From positions 41,343 to 105,342 of the forward strand of contig NZ_JOEY01000035.1 of assembly GCF_000718165.1 (NCBI RefSeq): 64,000 nucleotides of DNA, written 5' to 3'. This DNA comes from Streptomyces fulvoviolaceus. Lineage in GTDB: Bacteria; Actinomycetota; Actinomycetes; Streptomycetales; Streptomycetaceae. Positions 31,818 through 39,944 of the stretch are shown in pieces. Position 1 is the stretch's first letter, and every line of letters starts with the position of its first letter. The notes beneath the pieces are model-generated. The model saw only the letters and a program-made list of their open reading frames with translations. It did no database searches and had not been told where the DNA came from. The position numbers and the translations under genes are program-made.

Positions 31818-32870
31818 ATGACCAACGCACCTTCCAAGGTCCTGGTGCCCGCAGACGACCTGCGCACCTTCTCCGCCGCCCTCCTGGAGAAGGGCGGCCT
31901 GAGCCCCGAGCACGCCCGCACCACCGCCGACGTGTTCGTCTGGGCCGCACTGCGCGGAGTCGACTCCCACGGCATCGCCCGCGTCCCCGCCTACCTGGAG
32001 CTGCTCGCCAAGGGCGTGGCCAATGCCGACGCCGAGATGAGGATCGAGTCGACCACAGCGGCCGCCGCCGTCCTGGACGCCGACCGTGCGCCCGGCCCGG
32101 TGGCGCTGTCCGCCGCCGCCGACGAGGCCGTGAACAGGGCGAAGAGCACCGGCATCGCCTCCGTCGGCGTGCGGGGCACCGTCCACACCGGTGCCATCGG
32201 CTACTACGTCTCGAAGATCGCCGAACGGGGCCTGGTCGGCCTCGGCTTCGTCGCCGGGATGCCCAACATGGGCTACACGGGCGTGCAGGGCGCGGCAGTC
32301 GCCACCAGCCCGCTCGCCATCGCCGTACCGGCCGACAACCACCCGCCGCTGCTCCTGGACATGGCCACCGCCACCATCGCGCTCGGCAAGATCCGCCAGG
32401 CCAAGGCGAGCGGCACCCCGCTGCCCGAGGGCGCGGCCGCCACCGAGGACGGCACCCCCACCACCGACCCTGCGATGGCGGTCATGCCGCTGCCGCTGGG
32501 CGGCGCCAAGGGCTCCGGCATGTCGCTCGCCTTCGAACTGCTCACCAGCGTGCTCGTCGGCGCGCCGATCTTCGCGGCCTTCCACTCGGACGACCCGAAG
32601 GGGCGCAAGCACCGTCAGAACGCGCTGCTCATCGCCGTCGACCCGGCCGCGTTCGGCGGCACCGAGGCCTTCACCGCCGGCGTCGACTCCACGCTGAGCA
32701 CGCTCAAGGGCCTGCCGGTGGCCGACGGCGCCGAGGGTGTCTTCTATCCCGGCGAGCGCAGCGCCGCAGTGGCCGTCGAACGGGCCGAAAAGGGAATCCC
32801 GGTGGCACCGAAGGTCTGGCGCGACCTGACCGAGCGAGCCTTGGAGCTGGGGGTAGCGCTCCCCACCTAA
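31818..32870 (+). CDS. Ldh-family (malate/L-lactate dehydrogenase type 2) oxidoreductase
   Basis: A 350-residue NAD(P)-dependent dehydrogenase of the Ldh_2 family (YlbC, AllD, DpkA type). Signatures are RGVDSHGIARVPAYLE (catalytic His) near 52-67 and FVAGMPNMGYTGVQGAAV with the cofactor pocket. The PLLLDMATATIALGKIRQAK segment and the long MPLPLGGAKGSGMSLAFELL near 222-241 follow. The family reduces 2-oxo acids or oxidises 2-hydroxy acids, and also ureidoglycolate and imine substrates. It is the last gene of the 26.4-32.9 kb operon, followed directly by repeat copy 4. A role reducing or oxidising the ThDP enzyme's 2-oxo acid partner is inferred. Confidence 0.88.
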   Translation: MTNAPSKVLVPADDLRTFSAALLEKGGLSPEHARTTADVFVWAALRGVDSHGIARVPAYLELLAKGVANADAEMRIESTTAAAAVLDADRAPGPVALSAAADEAVNRAKSTGIASVGVRGTVHTGAIGYYVSKIAERGLVGLGFVAGMPNMGYTGVQGAAVATSPLAIAVPADNHPPLLLDMATATIALGKIRQAKASGTPLPEGAAATEDGTPTTDPAMAVMPLPLGGAKGSGMSLAFELLTSVLVGAPIFAAFHSDDPKGRKHRQNALLIAVDPAAFGGTEAFTAGVDSTLSTLKGLPVADGAEGVFYPGERSAAVAVERAEKGIPVAPKVWRDLTERALELGVALPT

Positions 32871-32944
32871 GGGGCGCGGGGCTGTATCGATATGCGGCTC
32901 CGCCGCGCGGGCGCGACCAGCCCCCACCACCCGCACTCGCGATC
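32871..32944. repeat. GC-rich intergenic repeat, copy 4
   Basis: Begins in the base after the Ldh stop codon: GGGGCGCGGGGCTGTATCG, ATATGCGGCTCCGCCGCGCG, GGCGCGACCAGCCCCC. It matches copies at 1650, 4400 and 25835, most closely copy 3. It lies between convergent genes (Ldh and the hydrolase at 32965), again where a terminator would be expected. Confidence 0.75.
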
Positions 32945-32964
32945 CGGCGGCAGGCCTCGAGCTC

Positions 32965-33906
32965 TCAGGCGTCCCGAGGCTCCGTGGCCTGCCGCACGTG
33001 GCGTGCGATCAGGGCGTAAGTCTCCCGCGCCTTCTCGTCGTCCGTGCCGTCGTATCCGTGGTCGGCCCCGGCCACCTCGTGGTGCCCGACCAGGGACCCC
33101 GTCTTCCGCAGCCGGTCGGCGTAGCTCTCGCCCTCCGCCCGGAGCAGGTCGTTCTCGGCCGTGACGACGTAGGCCGGGGCGATGCCCGTCAGATCCGCCG
33201 TGTCGGAGGGGTGGGCGGGCGAGACCAGCCGGTCGGAGCGCAGCCGTGGGTCCGGGACGTACGACGTGTCGAAGATGTCGGCCATCCAGGGCCGGAGCAT
33301 CGGCTTCGCGGTCTTGGCCCGCTTGTTCCTGGCGTCGGTCGCCAGGTCCAGCGGGGGATAGTGCAGGACCTGGAGCGCGATCGCGGGGCCGTCCTCCTCC
33401 AGGGCCTGGCGTGCCACCGCCGCCGCGAGCCCGCCGCCGGCGCTCTGCCCGCCCACGGTCAGCCGAGTGCCGTCCCAGCCGTGCTCGCCGCCATGCTCGG
33501 CGACCCAGCGGACGATCTCGTACGCCTGCTTGGGCGGGGCCGGGAACGGGTGCTGCGGGGCCACGACATAGTCCACGTTGATCACCACCACCCCCGCCTC
33601 GGCGGCGAGGAAGCGGCACAGCGGGTCGTCGATCTCCGTGACCGCCATGACGTACCCGCCGCCGTGGAAGTTGACGTGCACCGGCGGGGCCGGCTCTCCG
33701 GCGGCGGGCAGGTACACCGTCGCGCGGGCCGGGGCGATCGACGTCGGGATGGTCAACTCCCGGACGGTGCGCGGGAATTCGGGGAAGCGAGCGTGATGGG
33801 CCGCCGCGGAGCCGCGCCCGCCGGAGCGGTTCTCCGCGAGCAGGGTGGCGCGTTGCATCGTCTTGGCGGCGAAGGTGGCCACCGCGGGCCGGGCCAGGAG
33901 GGACAT
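32965..33906 (-). CDS. Alpha/beta-hydrolase (hormone-sensitive-lipase family)
   Basis: A 313-residue esterase of the HSL family. The oxyanion motif is NFHGGGYVMAV, the nucleophile elbow GGQSAGGGLAAA, the acid VTAENDLLRAEGE and the catalytic His GADHGYDGTDDE. The ATG at 33906 is preferred. A TTG nine codons upstream (33933) opens the frame, but that extension would encode the operator itself. A 17-bp MarR-type operator (TTACTTGAGTCAGGCAA) lies 11-27 bp before the ATG. It is the same element found at the MFS, ADH and marR promoters at the far left of the window. It probably belongs to that regulon; the ester substrate is unknown. Confidence 0.85.
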   Translation of the reverse strand: MSLLARPAVATFAAKTMQRATLLAENRSGGRGSAAAHHARFPEFPRTVRELTIPTSIAPARATVYLPAAGEPAPPVHVNFHGGGYVMAVTEIDDPLCRFLAAEAGVVVINVDYVVAPQHPFPAPPKQAYEIVRWVAEHGGEHGWDGTRLTVGGQSAGGGLAAAVARQALEEDGPAIALQVLHYPPLDLATDARNKRAKTAKPMLRPWMADIFDTSYVPDPRLRSDRLVSPAHPSDTADLTGIAPAYVVTAENDLLRAEGESYADRLRKTGSLVGHHEVAGADHGYDGTDDEKARETYALIARHVRQATEPRDA

Positions 33907-33916
33907 GCAACCGAAC

Positions 33917-33933
33917 TTACTTGAGTCAGGCAA
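33917..33933. promoter_or_regulatory. MarR-type operator upstream of the HSL-family hydrolase
   Basis: TTACTTGAGTCAGGCAA on the + strand. It matches the 17-bp pattern of the five copies at 337-381 and 3026-3098 with a few substitutions. It immediately precedes the chosen ATG (33906, minus strand), so binding would block initiation. It links this hydrolase to the MarR gene 30 kb away. Confidence 0.65.
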
Positions 33934-33953
33934 GAAGTTCTAGATCGTAGCTC

Positions 33954-34082
33954 TCAGTGTTTGGCGCGGACGCCGTCCAGGGCGATCGACAGCACCCGGT
34001 CGCGCTGGGTGTCGTCGTCGAAGGTGGTCGCGGTGATGCACATGGCCCTGCGGAGCAGGTCGGCAAACTCCATGTCCTCGCG
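33954..34082 (-). pseudogene. TetR-family regulator remnant (C-terminal end only)
   Basis: The minus-strand frame ending at 33954 encodes MEFADLLRRAMCITATTF and DRVLSIALDGVRA. This resembles the last helices of TetR-family regulators. No N-terminal helix-turn-helix precedes it; upstream the frame runs into sequence that belongs to the oppositely oriented MFS remnant. I read it as what is left of a TetR gene after a deletion that also removed the 5' half of its divergent MFS partner. The call rests on a short stretch. Confidence 0.5.
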
Positions 34083-34083
34083 C

Positions 34084-34680
34084 ACTCCGCTGATCGACCT
34101 GCGCGTCATGCGGCTGCCTGCGGTGTGGACGACCAACACCGCGGCGCTTCCTTTCGGCGCGGCATGTACGCGCTCTGGTTCTTCCTGCCGGGCTTCGTGC
34201 AGATGCCCTCGTCGGCCGGGTACGGCTTCGGCGCGAGTGTGACGGCCTCCGGGCTCCTGATGCTGCCGATGCTGTGGGTTTCCTTGCACTCCGGCACGCC
34301 GAGCAGTGGCAAGTCGCCCTCGTCGCGGGCCTGTTCGGCCTCGGCATCGGGTTCGCCTTCGCCTCCATGGCCAACCTGATCGTGGGCAGCGTCCCGGCCG
34401 ACCAGACCGGCGTCGCGACCGGCATGAATGCCAACATCCGCACCATTGGCGGCTCCATCGCCGCCGCCGTCACCAGCGTCGTCCTGGTCACCGGCCGGTT
34501 GCAGCCCTCGGGCCTGCCGTACGCCTTCGCCCTGCTCGCGGTGCTGTGCCTGGCGGTGGCGCCGGCGGCGTTGCTCGTACCGGTGCGACGGGTCGCCCGG
34601 CTGTCGGCCGCGCCCCTCGCCACCGGTGAGCGCCCCCGCCACCCGGGGCTGACGCCCCGCCAGTCGGACCGGCCGCGCGC
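34084..34680 (+). pseudogene. MFS transporter remnant (C-terminal half, frameshifted)
   Basis: Three frames together give a DHA2-type MFS C-terminal half. They read LIDLRVMRLPAVWTTNTAAL (about 34087-34160), then MYALWFFLPGFVQMPSSAGY and GFGASVTASGLLMLPM (34164 on), then GLFGLGIGFAFASMANLIVG, DQTGVATGMNANIRTIGGSI and LPYAFALLAVLCLAVAPAAL (to about 34600). There are frame changes near 34160 and 34280, and the N-terminal half is missing. It abuts the TetR remnant head to head, as if one deletion took both 5' ends. It lies directly upstream of tRNA-Pro. Confidence 0.75.
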
Positions 34681-34734
34681 GTGCGGTAGGGTTTACCTGC
34701 GCGTTCGCACGGGGCGTCCCGTGGGAGGCGCGGC

Positions 34735-34808
<74 letters not shown>

Positions 34809-34815
34809 CGGTGTG

Positions 34816-34853
34816 AAGGGTCTTCGCAGACGAGAGTCTGTGGGGGCCCTTTT
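34816..34853 (+). terminator. Terminator after tRNA-Pro
   Basis: Hairpin AAGGG ... CAGAC-GAGA-GTCTG ... CCCTT followed by TTC, eight bases after the tRNA end. The inner 5-bp stem with a GAGA tetraloop is perfect. Confidence 0.65.
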
Positions 34854-35038
34854 CGTATGGGTCGTTTCGGATCTTCGAGGTTGAGCATGCCGCTCATCGG
34901 CACCTTTACTCGGAGGCCGGCGAAATGCCGTTGCCGGACCTGGACAAGATCACTGCGGGGCTGTCCAAGACCTGGCTGGCTGCGGGCATCGCGAGACGCT
35001 CGCAGTCGGTGACTTTCCGCCGCGCTCCGACGACGCGG

Positions 35039-37345
35039 TCAGCCGACCTCGACCGCCGTGTGCAGCACGCGCTCGTGACCCACCGTGCGCACGCCGCCCC
35101 TGAGGCGAAGCGTGTCCCACAGCCGGATGTCGGTGCTTGAGGCGCCGACCATGACGGTGATCTCGCCGGGTTCGACGATGCGTCGCAGCTCCGGCCCGGT
35201 GTACGCGAGCCGGTCGGCGTGCAGTCGGAAGGTGACCTGCCGCTCCTCACCGGGAGCCAGGAAGACACGGGCGAAGCCGGTCAACTGGGTTACTGGGCGT
35301 GGGAGTTGAGCAACCGGATCGGCGGTGTAGAGCTGTACCACCTCGGCACCCGGCAAGTCGCCGGTGTTGCGCACCCGGCAGCTGATCTCGACCTCGCCGT
35401 CGGTGGGTATCTCCGCGGAGCCGAGGGACAGCTCCGTGTAGGCGAACTCCGTGTAGGACAGGCCATGGCCGAACGGGTAGGCCGGGGTCGGATCGAGGTT
35501 GCTCACTCCCTCGCTGTTGCCGCCCAGGGGGGCGTGCAGATACGTGGCGGGTTGGCCGCCCGCCGTCCGCGGGACCTGTACGGGCAGCTTGCCCGAGGGT
35601 GTGACCCGGCCGGACAGCACACCGGCCAGGGCCGGCCCGCCCTCCTCGCCGGGGAAGAACGCCTGGACCACGGCCGCGGCCCGGTCGGCGTAGACGCCGA
35701 GCGCGTAGGGGCGTCCTGAGACCACGAGCAGTACGACCGGTGTGCCAGTGGCCAGCAGCATCTCGACCAGCTCGCCCTGCACGCCTGGCAAGGCGAGGTC
35801 CTCCGCGTCACAGCCCTCGCCGGACGTCCCGAGGCCGAAGAGACCGGCGCGGTCGCCGACGACCGCGATGCAGACATCCGCCTTCCGGGCCTGCTCGACG
35901 GCCGCCTCGAAGCCGCTGCGGTCGACGTCCTTGATCGGGCAGCCCTGCTCGAACGCGATCCGCGCGGCGGGCAGTTCGGCGGCGAGTGCCTCCAGAAGCG
36001 AGAGAGTCCTGATCCCGTTGTCATAGCCCGGGTGGTGCGGAAGGACGTGATTGGGGAAGGAGTAGCAGCCGAAGAACGCGTTCGGATCGTTCGCGCCCGG
36101 GCCGATCAGGGCGATGGACGCCGTGTCCGGGGCCAGCGGCAGAACGCCTTCACGGTTGTCGAGCAACACGATGCTCTGCTCGGCGAGTTCTCGGGCGATC
36201 GCGCGGTGGGCCGGCGGGTCGAAGTCGATCGGCTCCTCGACATCGACCTCCGGTGTGAAGTCGGCGTCGAGCAGCCCGAGTTCGGCCTTCTGCCGCAGGA
36301 CCCGCCGTACGGCGCGGTCGACGAGTTCCTCGGCCACGGCACCGCTGCGCACCAGTTCGGCGAGCGGTTCGCCGTAGGCGAGGGTGTCCGGCAGCTCGAC
36401 GTCGATGCCGGCCTCGAGGGCTCGGGCGCCCGCCTCGCCGTCGGTGGCCGCGATCCGGTGCATCGTCCGCAGGAACGCCACCGACCAGTAGTCGGAGACG
36501 ACCGTCCCCTCGAATCCCCAGTCCTCACGCAGGAGTCGGGTGAGCAGTCCGGCGTCCGCTCCGGCCGGTACGCCGTCGACGTCGGCGTACGAGTTCATCA
36601 CCGAGCGCGCGCCGCCCTCGCGGAGCGCCGCCTCGAACGGCGGCAGGATGACGTCGGCGAACTCGCGCGGCCCCATGGAGACCGGGGCGTGGTTGCGGGC
36701 GCCCTTGGAGGCCGAGTAGCCGGCGAAGTGCTTGAGCGTGGCGATGATTCCGGCGCTTTCCAGGCCGCGGACGTAGGCGGTGCCGGTCGTGGCGACGAGG
36801 TACGGGTCCTCGCCGAGGGTCTCTTCGACCCGGCCCCAGCGGTAGTCGCGTACGACGTCCAGCACAGGGGAGAGGCCCTGGTGGACGCCGACGCGGCGCA
36901 TGCTGCTGCCGATGGCGTGGGCCATGCGCTCGACCAGGCCGGGGGAGAAGGCGGCGGCCCACGCGAGGGCGGTGGGGAAGACGGTGGCGCGGTAGGTGGT
37001 GAAACCGGTGAGGCATTCCTCGTGGGCGATGGCCGGGATGCCCAGGCGGGTGTTGTCCATCAACTCGCGCTGCATGGAGGCGAGTCGGCGGGCACCGTCG
37101 GCCGGGTCGACGGGGCGGGTGCCGAACGGGCGGGTGAGGTGTCCCAGTCCGTTCTTGCTGGCCACGGCGAACTCGGTGTGGCGCGCGAAGACGTCCTGCA
37201 TCGGCGCGACGTTGCCACTGACGCGTTCGACGCCGGGCCAGGCGCTGCCGAGCTGGGCGAGCTTCTCTTCCAGGGTCATCTCCGCGAGGAGGGCCTCGAC
37301 CCTGTCGTCGCGCGGGCAGGCCGGATCGGCCCAGGGTGTGGTCAT
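35039..37345 (-). CDS. Glycoside hydrolase family 3 beta-glucosidase/beta-xylosidase, cytoplasmic
   Basis: A 768-residue GH3 enzyme. The N-terminal catalytic barrel contains the substrate-binding LKHFAGYSASKGARNHAPV and SVMNSYADVDGVPAGAD. The nucleophile Asp is in GFEGTVVSDYWSVAF. The GH3_C domain (FAVVGDRAG region, SGEGCDAEDL) and a C-terminal fibronectin-III-like domain (VRNTGDLPGAEVVQLYTAD) follow. There is no signal peptide, so it acts in the cytoplasm on imported oligosaccharides. The ATG at 37345 is chosen; the open frame upstream overlaps the LacI gene. It is followed upstream by lacI (37390), itself divergent from the oligosaccharide ABC transporter. It is thus the intracellular hydrolase of that locus. 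Confidence 0.9.
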   Translation of the reverse strand: MTTPWADPACPRDDRVEALLAEMTLEEKLAQLGSAWPGVERVSGNVAPMQDVFARHTEFAVASKNGLGHLTRPFGTRPVDPADGARRLASMQRELMDNTRLGIPAIAHEECLTGFTTYRATVFPTALAWAAAFSPGLVERMAHAIGSSMRRVGVHQGLSPVLDVVRDYRWGRVEETLGEDPYLVATTGTAYVRGLESAGIIATLKHFAGYSASKGARNHAPVSMGPREFADVILPPFEAALREGGARSVMNSYADVDGVPAGADAGLLTRLLREDWGFEGTVVSDYWSVAFLRTMHRIAATDGEAGARALEAGIDVELPDTLAYGEPLAELVRSGAVAEELVDRAVRRVLRQKAELGLLDADFTPEVDVEEPIDFDPPAHRAIARELAEQSIVLLDNREGVLPLAPDTASIALIGPGANDPNAFFGCYSFPNHVLPHHPGYDNGIRTLSLLEALAAELPAARIAFEQGCPIKDVDRSGFEAAVEQARKADVCIAVVGDRAGLFGLGTSGEGCDAEDLALPGVQGELVEMLLATGTPVVLLVVSGRPYALGVYADRAAAVVQAFFPGEEGGPALAGVLSGRVTPSGKLPVQVPRTAGGQPATYLHAPLGGNSEGVSNLDPTPAYPFGHGLSYTEFAYTELSLGSAEIPTDGEVEISCRVRNTGDLPGAEVVQLYTADPVAQLPRPVTQLTGFARVFLAPGEERQVTFRLHADRLAYTGPELRRIVEPGEITVMVGASSTDIRLWDTLRLRGGVRTVGHERVLHTAVEVG

Positions 37346-37389
37346 GGTGCGTCCCTTGAGCTGGCGGCGCGGTGCGCCGGGGGCGGGGT

Positions 37390-38421
37390 TCAGGTACGGC
37401 TCGGCGGAGGTGCCGTGGACGCCCGGATCACCAACTGGGTGGCGAGTTCCACCCGGTGGCTGTCCAAGCTCTGGCCCGCGGCGAGTCGGAGCAGGGTGCG
37501 CAGCGCGGCCCGGCCGATCTCCGCGAAGGGCTGGCGCACGGTGGTCAGGGGAGGCGCGGAGGTGGCGGCCGCCGCGGTGTCGTCGAAGCCGACGACACTG
37601 AGGTCCTCCGGAACTCGCAGTCCGTGTATCCGGGCGGCCTCGATGACGCCGAACGCCTCCAGGTCGTTGCCGGTGAAGACGGCCGTGGGTGGGTCGTCGA
37701 GGACGAACAGTTCCAGTGCGGCCTCGTAGGCAGGTTCGAAGCGGAAGGCACCACGCTTGATGAGCGCCGGATCGGGAGTGATCCCTGCGCCGGCGAGCGC
37801 GGCCTGGTAGCCGTGCAGGCGGGCGGTGTTGCACACGGCGTCGTGCCGGCCCTCGATCATGGCGATGCGGCGGTGGCCGAGCCGCAGCAGGTGTTCGGTG
37901 GCGGCCATGCCGCCGCTGAAGTTGGTGGCGCCGATGCTCGGCACGCTCTCGTCGGGCACGTTCATCGGGTCGATCAGCACCAGCGGGATGCCGTGCTGCG
38001 TGAACTGGGCGCGTTGCTTCGGGGTCAGTTCGGACGTCACCAGGATGAGGCCCTCCCGGCCGGCGTTGGCGAACTTCCGGGCCCACGTCGCGCCCAGCGG
38101 ATCGTCGGGTGCCACACCGATGACCACGTCGACGCCGGCCTCGGCCGCCGCCTCGGTCACCCCCTGGGTGATCACGAGGTTGTTGGGGTTGACCAACTGG
38201 TCGAAGGTGAGGTCGATCGTGCGCACGGGGGACTGGACGCCACCCGGCCCGCGGGCCACGTAGTCGTGCTCGACGAGCAGCCGCTCGACGCGTGCCCGGG
38301 TCTCGGGCGACACGTCACTGCGGCCGTTGACCACCTTCGACACGGTGGCCACCGACACCCCGGCCGCTTCGGCGATACCGGTCAGCGTGGTCCGGCTCCG
38401 CTCGACGGCTCTCTTCGCCAT
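37390..38421 (-). CDS. LacI family transcriptional repressor
   Basis: A 343-residue LacI/GalR repressor. The N-terminal helix-turn-helix and hinge read TLTGIAEAAGVSVATVSKVV and SPETRARVERLLVEHDYVAR. A periplasmic-binding-like effector domain follows (IDLTFDQLVNPNNLVITQGV, VLIDPMNVPDESVPSIGATN, TAVFTGNDLEAFGVIEAARI, DLSVVGFDDTAAAATSAPPL). It is cotranscribed with the intracellular GH3 gene 44 bp downstream and divergent from the ABC transporter. Three palindromes with a CGAA/TTCG core lie in the gap and are the likely operators. Its inducer is probably the disaccharide or oligosaccharide imported by the transporter. Confidence 0.93.
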   Translation of the reverse strand: MAKRAVERSRTTLTGIAEAAGVSVATVSKVVNGRSDVSPETRARVERLLVEHDYVARGPGGVQSPVRTIDLTFDQLVNPNNLVITQGVTEAAAEAGVDVVIGVAPDDPLGATWARKFANAGREGLILVTSELTPKQRAQFTQHGIPLVLIDPMNVPDESVPSIGATNFSGGMAATEHLLRLGHRRIAMIEGRHDAVCNTARLHGYQAALAGAGITPDPALIKRGAFRFEPAYEAALELFVLDDPPTAVFTGNDLEAFGVIEAARIHGLRVPEDLSVVGFDDTAAAATSAPPLTTVRQPFAEIGRAALRTLLRLAAGQSLDSHRVELATQLVIRASTAPPPSRT

Positions 38422-38427
38422 GCTGGT

Positions 38428-38582
38428 CCTTTCGAAGGCTTACGGGGAAGTTAGCGCAAGCTTTCGCGCTGGTCCAGCGGCTGTTTCGTACCGAATATTA
38501 ATCGCCCGGACACCTTGACCCGGTCGAAAGCGGCACCTACTTTGTCGGCCATGAAACGCAGAGGTTTCGAAAACTTTCGAGC
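38428..38582. promoter_or_regulatory. LacI-type operators in the divergent lacI/ABC promoter
   Basis: Three palindromic elements with a TTTCG/CGAAA core are read: CCTTTCGAAGG (38428-38438), AGCGCAAGCTTTCGCGCT (38453-38470) and GGTTTCGAAAACTTTCGAGC (38563-38582). They flank both start sides of the 203-bp gap between lacI and the substrate-binding protein gene. CGAAA-N(0-2)-TTTCG operators are the normal targets of LacI repressors of Streptomyces oligosaccharide operons. Confidence 0.65.
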
Positions 38583-38624
38583 CGCGAAGCGTGTTCGAGC
38601 CTCTGGAGAGCTAAGGAGCTCACG

Positions 38625-39944
38625 ATGGCCACGAGAATCCCCACCCGCATCATGGTCACCGCCGGCGCGGCGGCCCTCGTCCTGACGGTATCGGCCTGCG
38701 GCAGCAGCGGTCGCACCAGCGGTGGCGGCTCCGGTGACGGCACCCTGGCGTGGGCTCTGACCCAGGGCTCCGAGGCCACGTTCCGCGCCTCCGCCACGGA
38801 GTGGAACAAGGCCCACCCGGACACCAAGATCAACTACCAGTACTTCCAGAACGACCCCTACAAGCAGAAGCTGCGCACGGCCGTCGGCGCCGGCAACGGC
38901 CCGGTGCTGTTCGAGAACTGGGGCGGCGGCGCGCTCGCCGATTACGTCGAGGCCGGCAAGGTCGCCGACCTCACGCCCGACCTGGACAAGAACCCGGAGT
39001 GGAAGAACCGCATCTTCCCGTCGGTGCTGAAGTCCGCCACGGTCGACGGCAAGGTCTACGGCGTCCCGGTCAACGGTGTGCAGCCGGTGGTCATCTACTA
39101 CAACAAGGAGTTGTTCCAGAAGGCCGGCGCCGAGCCGCCGAAGACCTGGGACGACCTGCTCGCCCTCGTGAAGAAGTTCAAGGCCGAGGGCATCGCCCCC
39201 CTCTCCATGGGCGGCGCCTCCAAGTGGCCCGACCTGATGTGGCTGGAGTACCTCGTCGACCGCGTCGGCGGACCCGAGACCTTCGCGAACATCGCCGCCG
39301 GGAAGAAGGGTGCCTGGTCCGACCCGGCCGTCCTCGAGGCCGCCGAGATGATCAAGCAGCTGGTGGACGCGGGCGGCTTCGCCAAGGGATTCACCTCCGT
39401 CTCCGCCGACACCGGCCAGGCCGAGGCCCAGCTGTACACCGGCAAGGCCGCGATGATCCTGCAGGGCAGCTGGGCGTACGGCACCATGGCCACCGGCTCG
39501 CCGAAGTTCGTCTCCGCGGGAAAGCTCGGCTGGACCGGCTTCCCGGCCGTCGAGGGCGGCAAGGGCGACGCGAGCAACATCGTCGGCAACACCGCCAACT
39601 TCTTCTCCGTCTCCGCGCAGGCGAGCGCCAAGGAGAAGAAGACCGCCGTGTCGTACCTCAAGGACGGCGTCTACAACGACACCTACATCGACAACCTCCT
39701 CAAGAACGGCGACGTCCCGCCGGTCAAGGACCTGGACGCCAAGCTCAAGGCCTCGGCCAACGCGGACTGGACCACGTATGTGTACAACCTGACCCGCGAC
39801 GCGAAGAACTTCCAGCTCTCCTGGGACCAGGCGCTCAGCCCCGCACTCGGCAACGAACTGCTCACCCGTCTCGACCAGCTCTTCCTCGGCGAGATCAGCC
39901 CGCAGGAGTTCGCCGCCGCGATGGACACAGCGGCGGCGAAGTGA
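38625..39944 (+). CDS. Oligosaccharide ABC transporter, substrate-binding lipoprotein
   Basis: A 439-residue extracellular solute-binding protein (family 1). The signal peptide and lipobox VSAC put the lipidated Cys at about residue 25, followed by a Gly/Ser linker. The fold segments include LAWALTQGSEATFRASATEW, VLFENWGGGALADYVEAGKV, GKVYGVPVNGVQPVVIYYNK, AGAEPPKTWDDLLALVKKFK and YTGKAAMILQGSWAYGTMAT. It resembles xylobiose/cellobiose binding proteins (BxlE type) of Streptomyces. AGGAGCTCACG precedes the ATG. The first permease overlaps its stop by GTGA. No ATPase gene is linked; such systems use the shared multitask ATPase MsiK, located elsewhere. Confidence 0.9.
   Translation: MATRIPTRIMVTAGAAALVLTVSACGSSGRTSGGGSGDGTLAWALTQGSEATFRASATEWNKAHPDTKINYQYFQNDPYKQKLRTAVGAGNGPVLFENWGGGALADYVEAGKVADLTPDLDKNPEWKNRIFPSVLKSATVDGKVYGVPVNGVQPVVIYYNKELFQKAGAEPPKTWDDLLALVKKFKAEGIAPLSMGGASKWPDLMWLEYLVDRVGGPETFANIAAGKKGAWSDPAVLEAAEMIKQLVDAGGFAKGFTSVSADTGQAEAQLYTGKAAMILQGSWAYGTMATGSPKFVSAGKLGWTGFPAVEGGKGDASNIVGNTANFFSVSAQASAKEKKTAVSYLKDGVYNDTYIDNLLKNGDVPPVKDLDAKLKASANADWTTYVYNLTRDAKNFQLSWDQALSPALGNELLTRLDQLFLGEISPQEFAAAMDTAAAK

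Noticed and set aside
34925..35140. Short plus-strand open frame between tRNA-Pro and the GH3 gene
   Set aside because: No Shine-Dalgarno or family motif; it overlaps the GH3 3' end antisense.
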